A DNA stretch of 64,000 nt from Bettongia penicillata ogilbyi (GCA_023548195.1 JAJHZJ010000399.1:10369820-10433819); one strand, 5' to 3'; numbered from the stretch's first letter, positions 26,281 through 38,650 are shown. The notes: generated by a model from the sequence alone, not told the origin. Program-made: numbers and translations.

Positions 26281-28680
26281 GGGGGGAGAAGCCAAGATAG
26301 TGGAGTAGAAAGATTCACATATGCTAGCTCCTAACCCACAGCCCATTATATAACTACAAAAAAGAACTCCGAAGAAATTATGAAGTAGCGGAAGTCACAG
26401 AACAATGGAGTGGAGGAGACTTCTGATCCAGAGAGCCCTGAAAAACCTGCAAGAAAGGTCCATCATGCACTGAACCCAGAGCTCAGCCCAGCCCTGCCTT
26501 GCCTGCACAGCACCAAGAGGAGCATATCTGATCAGGCTTCAGGGATGGAAGCTCCAGCAGCCGTGAAGGTTCCTCCACCTACAGGAACTGAAGGTCAGTG
26601 GGAGACTCTTTTTGGCTGGTCGAGAGGGGAGCTGGGGTGTCGCCATAACTCAGGCTCCCTCGGGAGGCAACAGCGGGGGAAGCAGCAGACAGGGGCTCCC
26701 AAAGCAGAAAGGAGCTCAGGTCCATTATTGAAGATCTCCAAATGAACTGCCTGAGAGAACTGAGCCTTGTGAGTCAGTCTTACCACCACCTGAGCACCTG
26801 AATTTAATCTCGAAGTGAATAGCAAAGCTAACCCTGACAAAACGCCTGGCGCTGGGCAGCCGAATTTGAAACTCAGGTCCCAAGCACTAGCTGGGCAGAT
26901 GGGGAGGTGAGGTGGGTATAAAAAGGAATCTCAGAAGTCAAGTAACAGGCTTGGAAAATGCCCAGAAATGGGATAAAAAAGTAAGACCATAGAAGTTTAC
27001 TCCAATTCTGACCATCAGGGAAAGACATAGATGTCACGGCTTCTTTATCCCAAACAGCTAAAATAAATATTCAGTGGCCTCAGGCTATGGAAAATCCCCA
27101 AAATATTTTGAAAATCAAGTTAGAAAGATGGGAAAAAAAACTAGGAAGAGAAATGAGAGAGATGCAAGAAAGGCAGGTCAATACCTTGCTAAAGGAAAGC
27201 CAAAAAAATTCTGACGAAAATAACCCCTTGAAAAATGGGCTAACTCAATTGACAAAAGAGGTTCAAAAAGTCAATGAGGAGAAGAATGCCTTCAAAAGCA
27301 GAATTAGCGAAATGGAAAAAGAAGTTCAAAAGCTCAGTGAAGAAAATAGCTCTTTCAAAATTAGAATGGAAGAGATGAAGGCTAATGACTTTCTGAGAAA
27401 CCAAGAAATCACAAAACAAAACCAAAAAGAATGAAAAAAAGGAAGAGAATGTTAAAGATCTCATTTGAAAAACTAATGACCTGGAAAATAGATTCAGGAG
27501 AGGCAACATAAAAAATCATGGGACTACCTGAAGGCCATGATCAAAAAAAGAGCCCAGACATCATCTTTCAGGAAAATATCAAGGAAAACTGCCCCGATAT
27601 GTTAGAACCAGGGGGCAAAATTAGTATACAAGGAAGCCACTGATCATCCCCTGAAAGAGATCCAAAAAGAGAAACTCCTAGGAACACAGTGGCCAAACTC
27701 CAGAATTCCCAGGTCAAGGAGAAAATTTTGCAAGCAGTCAGAAAGAAACAATTCCAGTATTGTGGAAATATATCTGAATATATTAACACAAGATCTAGCA
27801 CCTTCTACATTAAGGGATCGAATGGTGTGGAAGATATTCCAGAAATCAAAGGAACTAGAAATAAAACCAGGAATCACCTACCCAGTAAAACTGAGTATAA
27901 TACTTCAGAAGAAAAACTGGTCTTTCAATGAAATAGATGACTTTCAAGCATTCTTGACGAAAACCAGAGCAGAAAGGAAAATTTGACTTTCAAACACAAG
28001 AATTAAAAGAAATATTAATAGATAAACAGCAAAGAGAAGTCATAAGGGACCTACCAAAGTTGAACTGTTTACATTCCTACATGGAAAGACAATATTTGTA
28101 ATTCTTGAAACTTTTCAGGATCTGAGTAGTTGGTGGGATTACATACACACACACGCATGTATGAACACACAGAGACGGAGAACACTGAGTGAATTGAATG
28201 GGATGGGATCATATCTTAAACTAATGAATTTAAGCTGTGAGAGAGAAATGTATTGGGAGGCGAGAGGGAGAAATGGAATGGGGCAAATTATCGTTCATAG
28301 AAGAGGCAGTCAGGAGACTTTTTAGAGGAGGGAAAAAGAGGAGAGCTGAGAAAAAAATGTGATTTTACTCTCATCCCATTCAACTAAAGGAAGGAAAAAA
28401 ATGTACATTTATTTTGATAAGAAAATGTAACAATACCAAAATTGGGGGAGAAGAGGATAAGCAGGGTTGGGGGTATGATAGGAAGGAGGACAATGGTTTG
28501 AGGGGTCAATTTGAAAGCAACACTCTTGGGGAGAGACAGGATCAAAAGAGAGAATAGAAGCAACGGGGGCAGGATAGGATGGAGGGAAATATAGCTAGTC
28601 GTACACAACATGGCTATTATTGAAGTCATGTGCAAAACTACACAGATATGGCCTATGTTGAATTGCCTGCCTTTCATTCC
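26281..28680 (+). mobile_element. ORF1-only LINE-1 element (HAL1-like), decayed
   Basis: Begins with GGGGGAGAAGCCAAGATAGTGGAG, the usual L1 5'UTR opening. About 0.8 kb of 5'UTR follows, then an ORF1 relic (27,087-27,990), then about 0.7 kb of 3' sequence with TGGGATGGGATC and GGGGCAAATTATC that carries no ORF2. An L1 with ORF1 and no ORF2 is the definition of HAL1 (half-L1), a group known in opossum and other mammals. The element ends near 28,680, where an antisense ORF2 fragment of a different L1 starts. Confidence 0.6.
27087..27990 (+). pseudogene. LINE-1 ORF1p relic
   Basis: L1 ORF1p is an RNA-binding chaperone of the L1 ribonucleoprotein. The frame 27,087-27,434 (MENPQNILKIKLERW...) is a lysine/glutamate-rich coiled coil of about 100 residues with heptad spacing (LTQLTKEVQKVNEEKNAF). 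It then stops. The RRM and C-terminal parts follow in other frames: EKILQAVRKKQFQYCG near 27,720-27,768 and DLAPSTLRDRMVWKIFQKSK then GITYPVKL up to about 27,986, matching the ORF1p CTD pattern (DLS-TLQARREW-IF; PRISYPAKL). At least two frameshifts and several stops make it non-functional. Confidence 0.75.
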
Positions 28681-29663
28681 TTTTTTTAATATTTTGTTTT
28701 CAGTGTTCTACAATCACTTCCATATGATTCATTCTCCCCCTTCTTCCCCTCTCCTTCTCCACTCCCTCCTCGAGAAGGCATAAAATTTTCTTAGTTTCTA
28801 TCCATAAATTCCTATTAAATACATTTTCACTTTAGTCATGTTGCATAACAGAATTAAAATGAAATAAGAGAAATCTTAAAAATCCAAAAGGTAATACAAA
28901 AGAAAATGATTTGCTACATTTTATGTTCAACTCCAAAGTTTTTGTTCTGGATGTGGAAGTCATTTTGTCTTCAGAGATCATTGGGAATTTTTTAGGTCCT
29001 TGCACTGCAGTGTAGTTCGAAGTCTACCAGAAAAAATCGTCTCACACTGTGGTTGTTTCTGTGAATAAACTTCTCTTGATTCTGCTCTTTTCACTCAGCA
29101 TCCTTTCATATAAGTCATTCCGGGCTTCTCTGAAGACTTCTTGTTCATTCTTTCTTACAGTACAGTAGTATTTCATTACATTCCCATGCCACAATTTATG
29201 CAGCCATTCCCCAATTTATGGGCATCCCCTTGATTTTCAGTTTTTGGCCACCCCAAATTTCTTTCCAGAATGGCAGGATCAGCTCACAGCTTCACTGTCA
29301 ATGGATTAGGTGTTTCAATTCTCCCATGTCTTCTCCAACATTTATCATCACAAAGTCTTGTCATTTTAATCAATCTAATAGGTGTGATGTGGTATCTAAG
29401 AGTTGTATTGATTTGCATCTCTGTAATCGATAGTGATTTAGAGCATCTTTTCACGACTATAGATAGCTTTGATTTCCTCCACTGAAAATTGCCTGTTTAC
29501 ATCCTTTGACCATTTTGTCAATTGGGGAATGACATGTATTCTTGGACATTTGACTCAGTTCGCCATATGTTTTAGAAATCAGGGCTTTATCACAAAAACT
29601 AGCAGCAAAAGAATATTTTCCAGTTTTCTGCTTTCGTCCTCATCTTCATTGCACTGGGTTTGC
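28681..29663 (-). mobile_element. LINE-1 ORF2 3'-end fragment
   Basis: On the minus strand the translation, broken by stops, follows the ORF2 C-terminal region. A WSKDMN-like start corresponds to the plus-strand TCCTTTGACCATTTTGTC. A histidine/isoleucine-rich stretch lies near TTGATTTGCATCTCTG, a DPAI-ERN and WGMPI-like stretch near CCATTCCCCAATTTATGGGC, and a MEYYC-like site near CAGTAGTATTTCATTAC. This is the same ORF2 portion as 24,490-25,080 and is longer here. It ends at 29,663, where the 335-bp satellite begins. Confidence 0.72.
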
Positions 29664-32600
29664 TTGCAAGAAAAAGATAGAAGAGTCAAGTTGATAAAAT
29701 ACTACCAGACAGTTTAGGGAGCCAATCCTGACAGTATAATATATTCAGAGAATTCAATGTATTTCTTAAGTAATCTTCAAACAGATTTTCCATTATGGCC
29801 AAAGGAGCAATGGAGAATGGAGTATTTGCAACTATCTCCCAGGTAATTAGCATATTTTGTATTGATTTCATTACTGTAGATAAGATATGAGGAGGTTTGC
29901 CCTTTACACATATCACTGCAGAGTTTTCTTCAGGTGAACAGCCAAAATGTGTTCATTTGGATTTCTATGGGCTTTAATGGAGCCATCGATAAATACAACT
30001 GTTAGAAGCAGGAAAAAGAGAAAAGAGACAAGTTGATAAAATACTAGCAGATTCCTGACATTATAAGGTCTTCTTAGAATTCAATGTATTTATTGAGTAA
30101 TCTTCAAACAGATTTTCCATTATGGCCAAAAGAGCAATGGAGAATGGAGTATTTGCAACTATCTCCCAGGTAATTAGCATATTTTGTATTGATTTCATTA
30201 CTGTAGATAAGATATGAGGAGGTTTGCCCTTTACACATATCACTGCAGAGTTTTCTTCAGGTGAACAGCCAAAATGTGTTCATTTGGATTTCTATGGGCT
30301 TTAATGGAGCCATCGATAAATACAACTGTTAGAAGCAGGAAAAAGAGAAAAGAGACAAGTTGATAAAATACTAGCAGATTCCTGACATTATAAGGTCTTC
30401 TTAGAATTCAATGTATTTATTGAGTAATCTTCAAATATATCTCCATTTTCAGCCCATGAAGCGGTGCAAAATGAAGTATTTGCAACGATCTTCCACGTTA
30501 CTATCACAGCGTTTATTGACTTCATTCTTGTAGATGAGATTTGTGGAGGTTTACCCTTTACATACGTTACTTCAGAATTTTCTTTTTACGTGAACTGCCA
30601 AAGTGCGTTTATTGGGACTCCTATTGGCTTCAATAGAGGAAACGCTAAATACAGATATATAACCGCAGGAAAAGGATAGAATAGAAAAGTTGATGGCATG
30701 CATGGAGACCTAGTAGGGAGCCAATCCTGACAAAATAATATATTCTTAGTATTCCACGTTAAAGACGTATTCCAAATTTGTCCATGGAACAATGGAGAAC
30801 GGTGTATTTGCAATTCTGTCACAGGTAGCCAACATAGCTTGTATTGCCTTCATTGCTGTAGATAAGATATGTGGAAGTTAGCCCCTATGTAAAATAAGTT
30901 ACTTCAGAGTTTTCTCTTTAGGTGAACTGTTAAAATGCATTTCTTTCGATTCCTATGGGCTTCAACAGAGCACGGGCTAATACTCATATAAGAAGCAGCA
31001 AAAATATAGAAGTGTCAAGTTGATGTAATACTTTCACACACTTTGGGGAATCAGTCCTGACAATATAATATCTTCTTAGTGATCCACGTATTTGGTGAGT
31101 AATCTTCCAATAAATTTTCCATTTTGGCCAATAGAGTAATGGAGAATGGTATATTTGCGACTATCTCCTATTCTCAAGTATCTCCTATATTGCAACTAGC
31201 ATAGCTTGTATCAACTTCAATTTTGGAGATTTATGTGGAAGTTTGCCTTTTACATATATTATTTCAGAGTTTTCTCTTTGGGTGAATTGCCAACACGCAT
31301 TTACTTCAATTCCTATGAGTTTCAATTCAGCATACGCTAAATACTGATATAAAGAGCAGGGTGTCAGTACTGACCATAAAATATCTTCTTAGTATTGAAC
31401 GTATTTATTGAGCAAGATCGAAAGAAATTTTCCTCTTTGGAGCAATGGAGAATGATTTCATTGCAAATATCTCGCAGGTAACTAGAATACCTTGTATTGA
31501 CTTCAGTGCGATATGTAGAGGTTTACCCTTTCCATATATTACTTCAGAGTTTTATCTTTCAATGAACTGCCAAAACACGTTTATGTGGATTCCTATGGGT
31601 TTCATCAGAGCAAAAGCTAAATACTGATGTGACAACCAGGATAAAGATAGAATAGTAAAGTTGAGAGCATGCATGGACACGGGGTAGAGAGTCAATCCTC
31701 ACAAAATAATATCCTCTTAGACTTTTACGTGTTTGTGGAGTAATCTTCAAAGAAATCTTCCAATTTGGCCTATATAATAATGGAGAATGGTATATTTGCA
31801 ATTATGTCCCGGGTAACTAGGATAGCTTGTATTGCCTTCATTGCTGTAGACAAGATATGTGAAGGTTAACCCTTTGCATCTATTTCTTCAGAGTCCTCTC
31901 TTTAGGTGAACTGCCAAAATGTGTATATTTGGATGCGTACCGGCTTCAATAAAGTAAAGGTTAAATACTGATATCAAAAACAGGAAAAATATAAAAGAGC
32001 CAAGCTAATATAATACTTGCAGACAGGGAGTCAGGCCTTAGGACACAATGTATTTCTTGAGTTATCTTCAAATAAATATTCCATTTTGTCCAATAGAGCA
32101 ATGGAGAATGGTGTATTTGCAACTATCTCTCCGGTAACTAGCATAGCTTGAATCGACGTTATTCCTGTAGAGAAGACATGTGGAGGTTTACGAGTTACAC
32201 ATATTACTTCAGAGTTTAGGTGAACTGCCAAAATACATTTCTTTCCATTCCTATCGGCTTCAATAGAACAAACTCTAAATACTCGTGTAATAAACAGCAA
32301 AATATACGAGTCAAGTTGATGTAATACTTGCACACAGTGTAGGGAGTCAGTCCTGACAATATATCTTCTAAGTGTTCCAAGAATTTGTTGAGTAATCTTC
32401 CAATAAATTTTCCATTATGGCCACTGGAGCAAGGGAGAATGGTTTATTTCCAACTATCTCCCAGGGAACTAGCATAGTTTGCATTGACTTCAATGCTGTA
32501 CATAAGATATGTGGAGCATTTCCCTTTACATATATTACTTCAGAGTTTTCGTTTTAGATGAACTGCCACAATGCATTATTTGGAATCCTATGGGCTTCCA

Positions 32601-35600
32601 TCAAACAAACATTTAATACTGGTATAAAAAGCAGAAAAAAAAAGGTTGAAGGTTCAAGTTGATAGCATTCTGGGAGACCTGATAGGGTGTCAGTCCTGGA
32701 AATATAATCTAAGTACGCAATGTATTTCTTGAGTTATCTTCAAAAAAATATTCCTTTTGGTCCAACGGAGCAATGGAGAATAGTGTATTTGCAACTATCT
32801 CTCCGGTAACTGGCACAGCTTTGATAGACCTTATCAAAGGTTAGATATGTGGACGTTTACATTTACATATATTACTTCAGAGTTTTCTCTTTAGGTGACT
32901 TCCCAAAATACTTTTTTTCGAATCCTATGAGCTTCAAAAACAAAATCTAAATGCTCATATAAGAAGCAGTAAAAATATACGAGTCAAGTTGATATAATAC
33001 TTGCACACAGTTTAGGGAGTCATTCCGGACAATAAATCTTCTTAGTGTTTCAAGTATTTGTTGCGTAATCTTCTAGGAAATTTTCCATCTCGGCCACTGG
33101 AGATGTGCAACTATCTCCCAGGTAACTTACATGGCTTGTAACGAATTCATTCTTGTATATAAAATATGTGGAGGTTTTCCGTTTACATGTGTTAGAGTTT
33201 TCTCTTTACGTGAACTGCCCAAATGCGTTTCTTTCCATTCCTATGAGCTTCAATAGGGAAAAAGTTAAATAATGATATCACCAGCAGGAAAAAGAGAGAA
33301 GACTCAAGTTGATATAATACTAGCAGACAGTTCAGGGAGTCAATGTTGACAACGTAATATCTTCTTACTGTTCAATGTATTTCATGAGATTGCCTCAAAT
33401 ATATCTTCCATGTTGGCCAAAAAAGCAATTAGAATGGTGTATTTGCCAATAACTCCAAGGTAACTAGCGTTACTTGTATGGACTTTACGCCTGTAGAGAA
33501 GGTATGTGGCGGTTGACCCTTTGCATAGATTACTTCAGAGTTGTTTCTCTAAGTGAACTGTCAACGTGCGTTTATCTGGATTCCTATGGGCTTCAATAAG
33601 AAATCAGCTAAATTCTCATATCACAAGCAGGAAAATGATAGAAAATTTAAATTGATATGATACTTGCAGGGAGTTTAGCGAGTCAGTCCTGACAAGGTAA
33701 TATCTTGTTAGTATTCAATGTATTTCTTGAGTTGTCCTCAAATACACCTTCCATTTTGGCCGGTGTAGAATGGTGTATTTGCAAGTATCTCCCAGGTATC
33801 TAGGGCAACTTGTATGAACTTGACTGCTGTAGATAAGGTATTTGGAGGTTTAGCCTTTGCATAGATTACTTCGGAGTTGTCTCTTTATGTGAACTGTCCA
33901 AACGCGCTTATTTGGATTCCTATGGGCATCAAGAGGGAAAAAGTTCAATACTGATATCACAAGCAGGAAAAGGAGAGAAGAATCAAGTGGATCAAATACT
34001 TGCAGACATTTTAGGGAGTCAGTGTTGACAACGTAATCTTTTCTTAGTATTCAGTGTATATCTTGAGTTATCTTCAAATACACCTTCCATGTTGGCCAAT
34101 GGAGCAATGGAGAATGGTGTACCTGCAAGTATCTCCCGGGTAACTAGCATTGATTGTATGGACTTCACTGCTGTGGATAAGGTATGGTGTATTTGCAAGT
34201 ACCTCCTAGTTGACTACCATAGCTTGCATGAACTTCACTGCTGTATATAAGGTACATGTAGAGGTTTAGCCTTTGTATAGATTATTTCAGAGTTGTCTCT
34301 TTAGGTGAACTGCCAAGATCCCATTAATTGGATTTCTGTGGGCTTCAGTAGGGTAAAAGCTAAATACTGATATCACAAGCAGGAAAATGAGGGATGTGTC
34401 AAGTTGATATAATAATTGCAGACAGTTTAAGGAGTCAGTGTTGACAAAGTAATATCTTCTTAGTATTCAATGTAATTTTTGAGTTTTCTTCAAATACACC
34501 TTCCATTTTGGCCAATGGAGCAACGCAGAATGATGTATTTTCAAGTATGTCCCAGGAAACTAGCATCGATTTTATGATGTTCCCTGCTATAGATAAGGTA
34601 TGTGGAGGTTCAGCCTTTGAATAGATTACTTCATAGTTGTCTCCTTAAGTGAACTACCAAAATGCTATTATTTACATTCCTGTGGGCTTCAGTAGGAAAA
34701 AGTTATATACTGATATCACAAGCACGTAAAAGAGAGAAAAAGAGAGAAAGAGTTGTCTCTTTAGGAGAACTGCCAATATGTATTTATTTGAATTCCTATG
34801 GGCTTCAATATAGCAATCGCGAAATACAATTATCACAAGAGGGAAACAGAAGAGTCAACTTGATATAATACTAGCAGACACTTTAGTGAGTCAGTCCTGA
34901 CAATATAATATCTTCTGATATTCCAATGTATTTCATTAGTAATCTTCAAAAACAATTTCCATTTTGGCCAATGGAGCAATGGAGAATGGTGTATTTCCAA
35001 CTATCTCCACGGTAAATAGCAGAGTTTGTATTGACTTGTCGGCTGTAGATAAGATATGTGGAGGTTTAACTTTGCATAGATTACTTCAGAGGTCTCTCTT
35101 TAGGTGAACAGTCAAAATGCGTTCATTTGGATTCCTAAGGGCTCCAATAGAGAAAACAATATATATATTGATATTACAAGGAGCAAAAAGATAGAGGAGT
35201 CAAGGAGATATGATACTTGCAGAATGTTTAGGGAGTCAGTGCTGACAATTAGTATTCAATGTATTTCTTGAGTATTCTGGAAATAGGTTTTCCATTTTCG
35301 CCAATGGAGCCAATGGAGAATGGTGTATTTGCAAGTATCTCCAAGGTAAATAGCATAGTTTATATGATTTCACTGCTGTAGATGATATATGTGGAAATTT
35401 ATCCTTTACATAAACTACTTCAGAGTAATCTCTTTAACAACTGCCAAAATGCCTTTATTTAGATTCCTATGGGCTACAAGAAAGAAAACGCTAAATACTG
35501 ATATCACAAGCAGGAAAAAGATAGAAGAGGCAAGTTTATGATACATGCAGTTTAGGAAGTCAACGCTGACAATGTAATAACTTCTTAGTATTCAATGTGT

Positions 35601-37079
35601 TCGTTCAGTAATCTGCAAACACAGTTTCCATATTGGCTAACAGAGCAATGGAGAATGGTGTACTTGTATCTCCCTGGGAACTAGCATAGCTTGTATTGAC
35701 TTCACTGCTGTAATATAAGATATGTGGAGGTTTACACTTTGAATAGATTTCTTCCTAGTTCTCTCTTTAGGTGAACTGCCAAGATGCGTTCATTTGAGTT
35801 CCTATGGGCTTCAATAGAGAAGAACCTAAATACTGATACCACGAGCAGGAAAAATATAGACGAGTCAAGATAATATGATACATGCAGACAGTTTAGGGAG
35901 TCAGTGTTGACAATGTAATATCTTCTTAGCATTCAATGTATATATTGAATAATTTTCAAGTACATTATCCATTTTAGACAATGGAGCAATGGAGAATGGT
36001 GTATTTGGAAGTATCTCCCAGGTAACTAGCATAGATTGTTTTGACGCTGCTGTAGACAATATATGTGGAGGTTGACACTTTGCAGAGATTACTTCAGAGG
36101 TATTTCTTTAGGTGAACTGCCAAAATGTGTTTATTTGGATTCCTATGGGCCTCAAGAGGAAAAACGCTAAATATTGATATCACAAGCAGGAGAAAAGATA
36201 GAAGAGTCAAGTTGCTATTGTGCATGAAACCACTGCAGGAAAGCAAACTGACAAAATAATATCTTCCTGGTGTTCAATGTCTTTGTTGAGTTGTCTTTCA
36301 AGGAATCTTTCCTATTGTCCGCTAGAGCAATGGAGCATGTGATTTTCATGTATTTGCCAAGGAAAAGGGTCTTTTTTGGTTGTATTCATTACAGTACATA
36401 TGTGACTGGCAGTGTACCACATGTAACACTACCGAGTTTGCAACCCTCAGGGTCATTGCGAAAATGTGCTTATTCGAGGTCCCAAGGACTACAAAGGGAG
36501 ACACTTTAAATATTGAGAAAACTTCCAGGAAATGGGTACTCCAGTGTAATTCTTCTCATCGTTGTACATAGTGGCGTGATCTGATGCTGCTTAGCTCAAA
36601 AGTCCTTAGTACACAATATTTGTAGAGGAATCTTTGAATAAGACTTACATTTTGGCCAATAGAGCAATGGAGAAAGGGGTATTTGCAGGCAACTACCAGG
36701 CAAATGTAATAGCGTGTATTGAGTTCATTACTGTAGATAAGATATGTGGAATTTTTACCCTTTGCATTTACTACTTCAGAGATTTTCTTTAGAGTAGAAG
36801 CCAAAATGGGTTTATTTTGATTCCTATGGACTTCAACAGATCAAACGTTAAATACTGAAATAACTTATCCCCAGGAAATAGAGAGAAGAGTCAAGATGAT
36901 ATAATGTTGGAGACAGAATAGGGAGTTAATTCTGACAATATAAAATCTTCTCAGTATTCAGTGTATTTTTTGAGTTATCTCAAAGAAAGCTTCCCTTTTG
37001 ACCAAAAGAACAATGGAGAGAGGGGTAATTTCAATTCTCTCCCAGGTAACAAGTCTAGCTTGTGGTGAGGTCATTGCTC
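29664..37079 (+). repeat. Tandem satellite of ~335-bp monomers (left arm)
   Basis: About 22 diverged monomers, average ~335 bp, AT-rich. Each contains, in order, TTCCATTTTGGCCAATGGAG, CAATGGAGAATGGTGTATTT, ATCTCCCAGGTAACTAGC, GTAGATAAGATATGTGGAGG, a TTACTTCAGAG stretch, GTGAACTGCCAAAATGCG, GATTCCTATGGGCTTCAA and AGCTAAATACTGATATCAC. Anchor (CAATGGAGAATGG) positions: about 29,808, 30,135, 30,466, 30,790, 31,138, 31,443, 31,779, 32,099, 32,430, 32,771, 33,105, 33,426, 33,765, 34,105, 34,521, 34,977, 35,311, 35,646, 35,987, 36,328, 36,665, 37,011. Partial monomers lie near 34,180-34,250 and 34,720-34,860. No family recognised; no convincing CENP-B box seen. Open frames inside are short shadows. 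Confidence 0.9.
29780..30436 (+). repeat. Two nearly identical adjacent satellite monomers
   Basis: 29,780-30,106 and 30,107-30,436 are almost the same (one AAAGGAGC/AAAAGAGC difference seen over the first ~280 bp; period 327 bp), while neighbouring monomers differ from each other at many sites. The pair arose by a very recent unit duplication at the outer end of the array. Confidence 0.88.
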
Positions 37080-37985
37080 ACAGAACTTTTTGCTGAGCAT
37101 CTGATGTGTGAAAAAGCTGAAAGCAGGTTTTTGTTTTGTGTTTCCCCAGCCAGCCCTGGGTTTAGCTTGTGAAGGGGGGGGGGGGAGTGGTCTCCTCAGC
37201 TGAACCGAGTCAAATTTGACAAGCTCAGGGGCTGGTGATCCCAGCTGCCCTATATTGTCTCACTGATTCCCCAGGAGTGCTGAGGCGCGCCTACATATGT
37301 TAATTAGTGTTCCCACCCCTCCCGGGGCTCCGGAGTCTCCTGGGTGCTGAGGCTTGCCTGGGTCCTTGCCTGGGAGTATTCTCTGCTCTGGGTCCTCTGT
37401 CCCTCCAGTTTGCCTCTGCCACAGTCGGAGGAATCCCCCTTAGCTATCTTCCTAGCCTCAGGTGTTGTGAGACTCTTATGGGGATTTTTCTGGGGAAATA
37501 TTTTACGGTTCTCTCACGGTCAGCAAGAGGGGAGGAGAGAGAATTGACTGTCAAGATCTTTCTGCCATTCTGGCTCCCGGAGGTTCAAGCAGGTGAGTTA
37601 CCGAAGTTTGATCTTGAGGCTGAAGGTCTTAGCAGCTGCTGTGCTGATATCTGGAGCTCGTGGGCTCTCCCTGGCTCAGCTCAGCTTCTCTCCCACCCTT
37701 GGTGCCGCTCCAACAGTTCCCTCCGCCGCTCTCAGGTTTCTCGAGACCCTTCCTGTCCGCTGTGCTGTCGGGCTCACCGCCACGAAACAGAGCCTTCCCG
37801 TGGGCGTTCCAGTTCAACCTGGGCTCCGAATCCATCACAGTCTGTCTCCCGCTAGATTCCGCACCTCCACAATTTGGTCAGATTCTCCTTTCAGAGGTAT
37901 CCGAAGGAGTTTTCCTGAGAGCTTAGGTGAGTTGGTGCTCTCAGTCTACGCCCCCACCCACCCACCCCCGCCAAAAAATTTTGAT
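37080..37985 (-). mobile_element. GC-rich L1 5'UTR-like segment (left arm)
   Basis: The minus strand resembles a LINE-1 promoter/5'UTR: GGGAGCCAGAATGGCAGA near 37,563-37,580 (compare GGGAGCCAAGATGGCGGA), a GC-rich body and G-runs. It contains a G-tract GGGGGTGGGTGGGTGGGGG on the minus strand at 37,951-37,969 and a G-run at 37,168-37,179 on the plus strand. Two boundary-like GGTGAGT sites suggest two stacked 5'UTR pieces. The 182-aa plus-strand open frame (37,307-37,855) is antisense to it and probably incidental. Mirror copy at 58,385-59,296. Confidence 0.45.
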
Positions 37986-38225
37986 GTATTGGCTTAGTTG
38001 TCCTATACATTTGAAAATCCTTTATTCTAAAGGAAGTCTCTAAGTGGGAGATGGGTATATTGGAAGATTAACGTTATGTAAAAAACAAAATGTAAAGATA
38101 TCTTTATAATAGGTTAATAATTACTGTAAAATTGAAGCAACTTAAAGGAGGTATTATGCTTAATAACATTCCAACTTATGAAACCATTTTAGGCAAAGAC
38201 ATGAATATTTATAAAAATGTAAACA
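37986..38225. repeat. AT-rich inter-element segment of the left arm
   Basis: AT-rich 240 bp starting TTTTGATGTATTGGCTTAG; mirrored at 58,154-58,384. Family not recognised; it could be the 3' part of an old retroposon. Confidence 0.5.
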
Positions 38226-38650
38226 GATCAGATCAACAGGAGAGAAAATGAAATACTTAGGCCCCTCTTAATAAAGAAATTGAAAAAGCTTTAAATGATG
38301 TCCCTAAGTGAAACTCCCAGAATCACTTGGATTGACAAGTGAAGACTACCAAACATTAATCTACTTAGTTCTAAAGCTGCTCCTAAGAGTTGGTACTCTC
38401 CGACCTTGTCCAGCCATGGATCAAGCCTTCTAAAACAGAATCCCCCTTCTCTCTCTGGCAGGCTTACTGCACCTTCTTCCACAAAACTGGGGCTTCTACT
38501 GAAACTCAACCTGATGTGTTCGTCCTTTGTTTGGGAAGGACTCGGATTTCGAGGCACTCTCTTAGAGAGACAGTATGCATATTCAATGAATAGATATCTT
38601 TAAGATATAATCAGGGAATGATCACTGTAAGGAGCAAAAGAAAAAAAAAT
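38226..38650 (-). repeat. Unidentified ~400-bp segment, copy B
   Basis: Inverted copy of 57,736-58,153 and 21,076-21,485. It includes at its left end the 42-bp sequence (38,226-38,267, minus strand) that flanks the L1 ORF2 copy on both sides in the right arm. Differences from copy C are about 10-12 per 450 bp by eye. Confidence 0.72.

Noticed and set aside
29664..37079. Short open frames repeated in the 335-bp satellite (for example MICVKGKPPHILSTVMKS...)
   Set aside because: Found only in the near-identical monomers; other monomers break the frame. Shadow of the repeat.
29664..37079. CENP-B box or alpha-satellite identity for the 335-bp repeat
   Set aside because: I looked for the TTCG....A..CGGG pattern and did not find a convincing match, and the monomer does not resemble alpha satellite. 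A centromeric role is not claimed.
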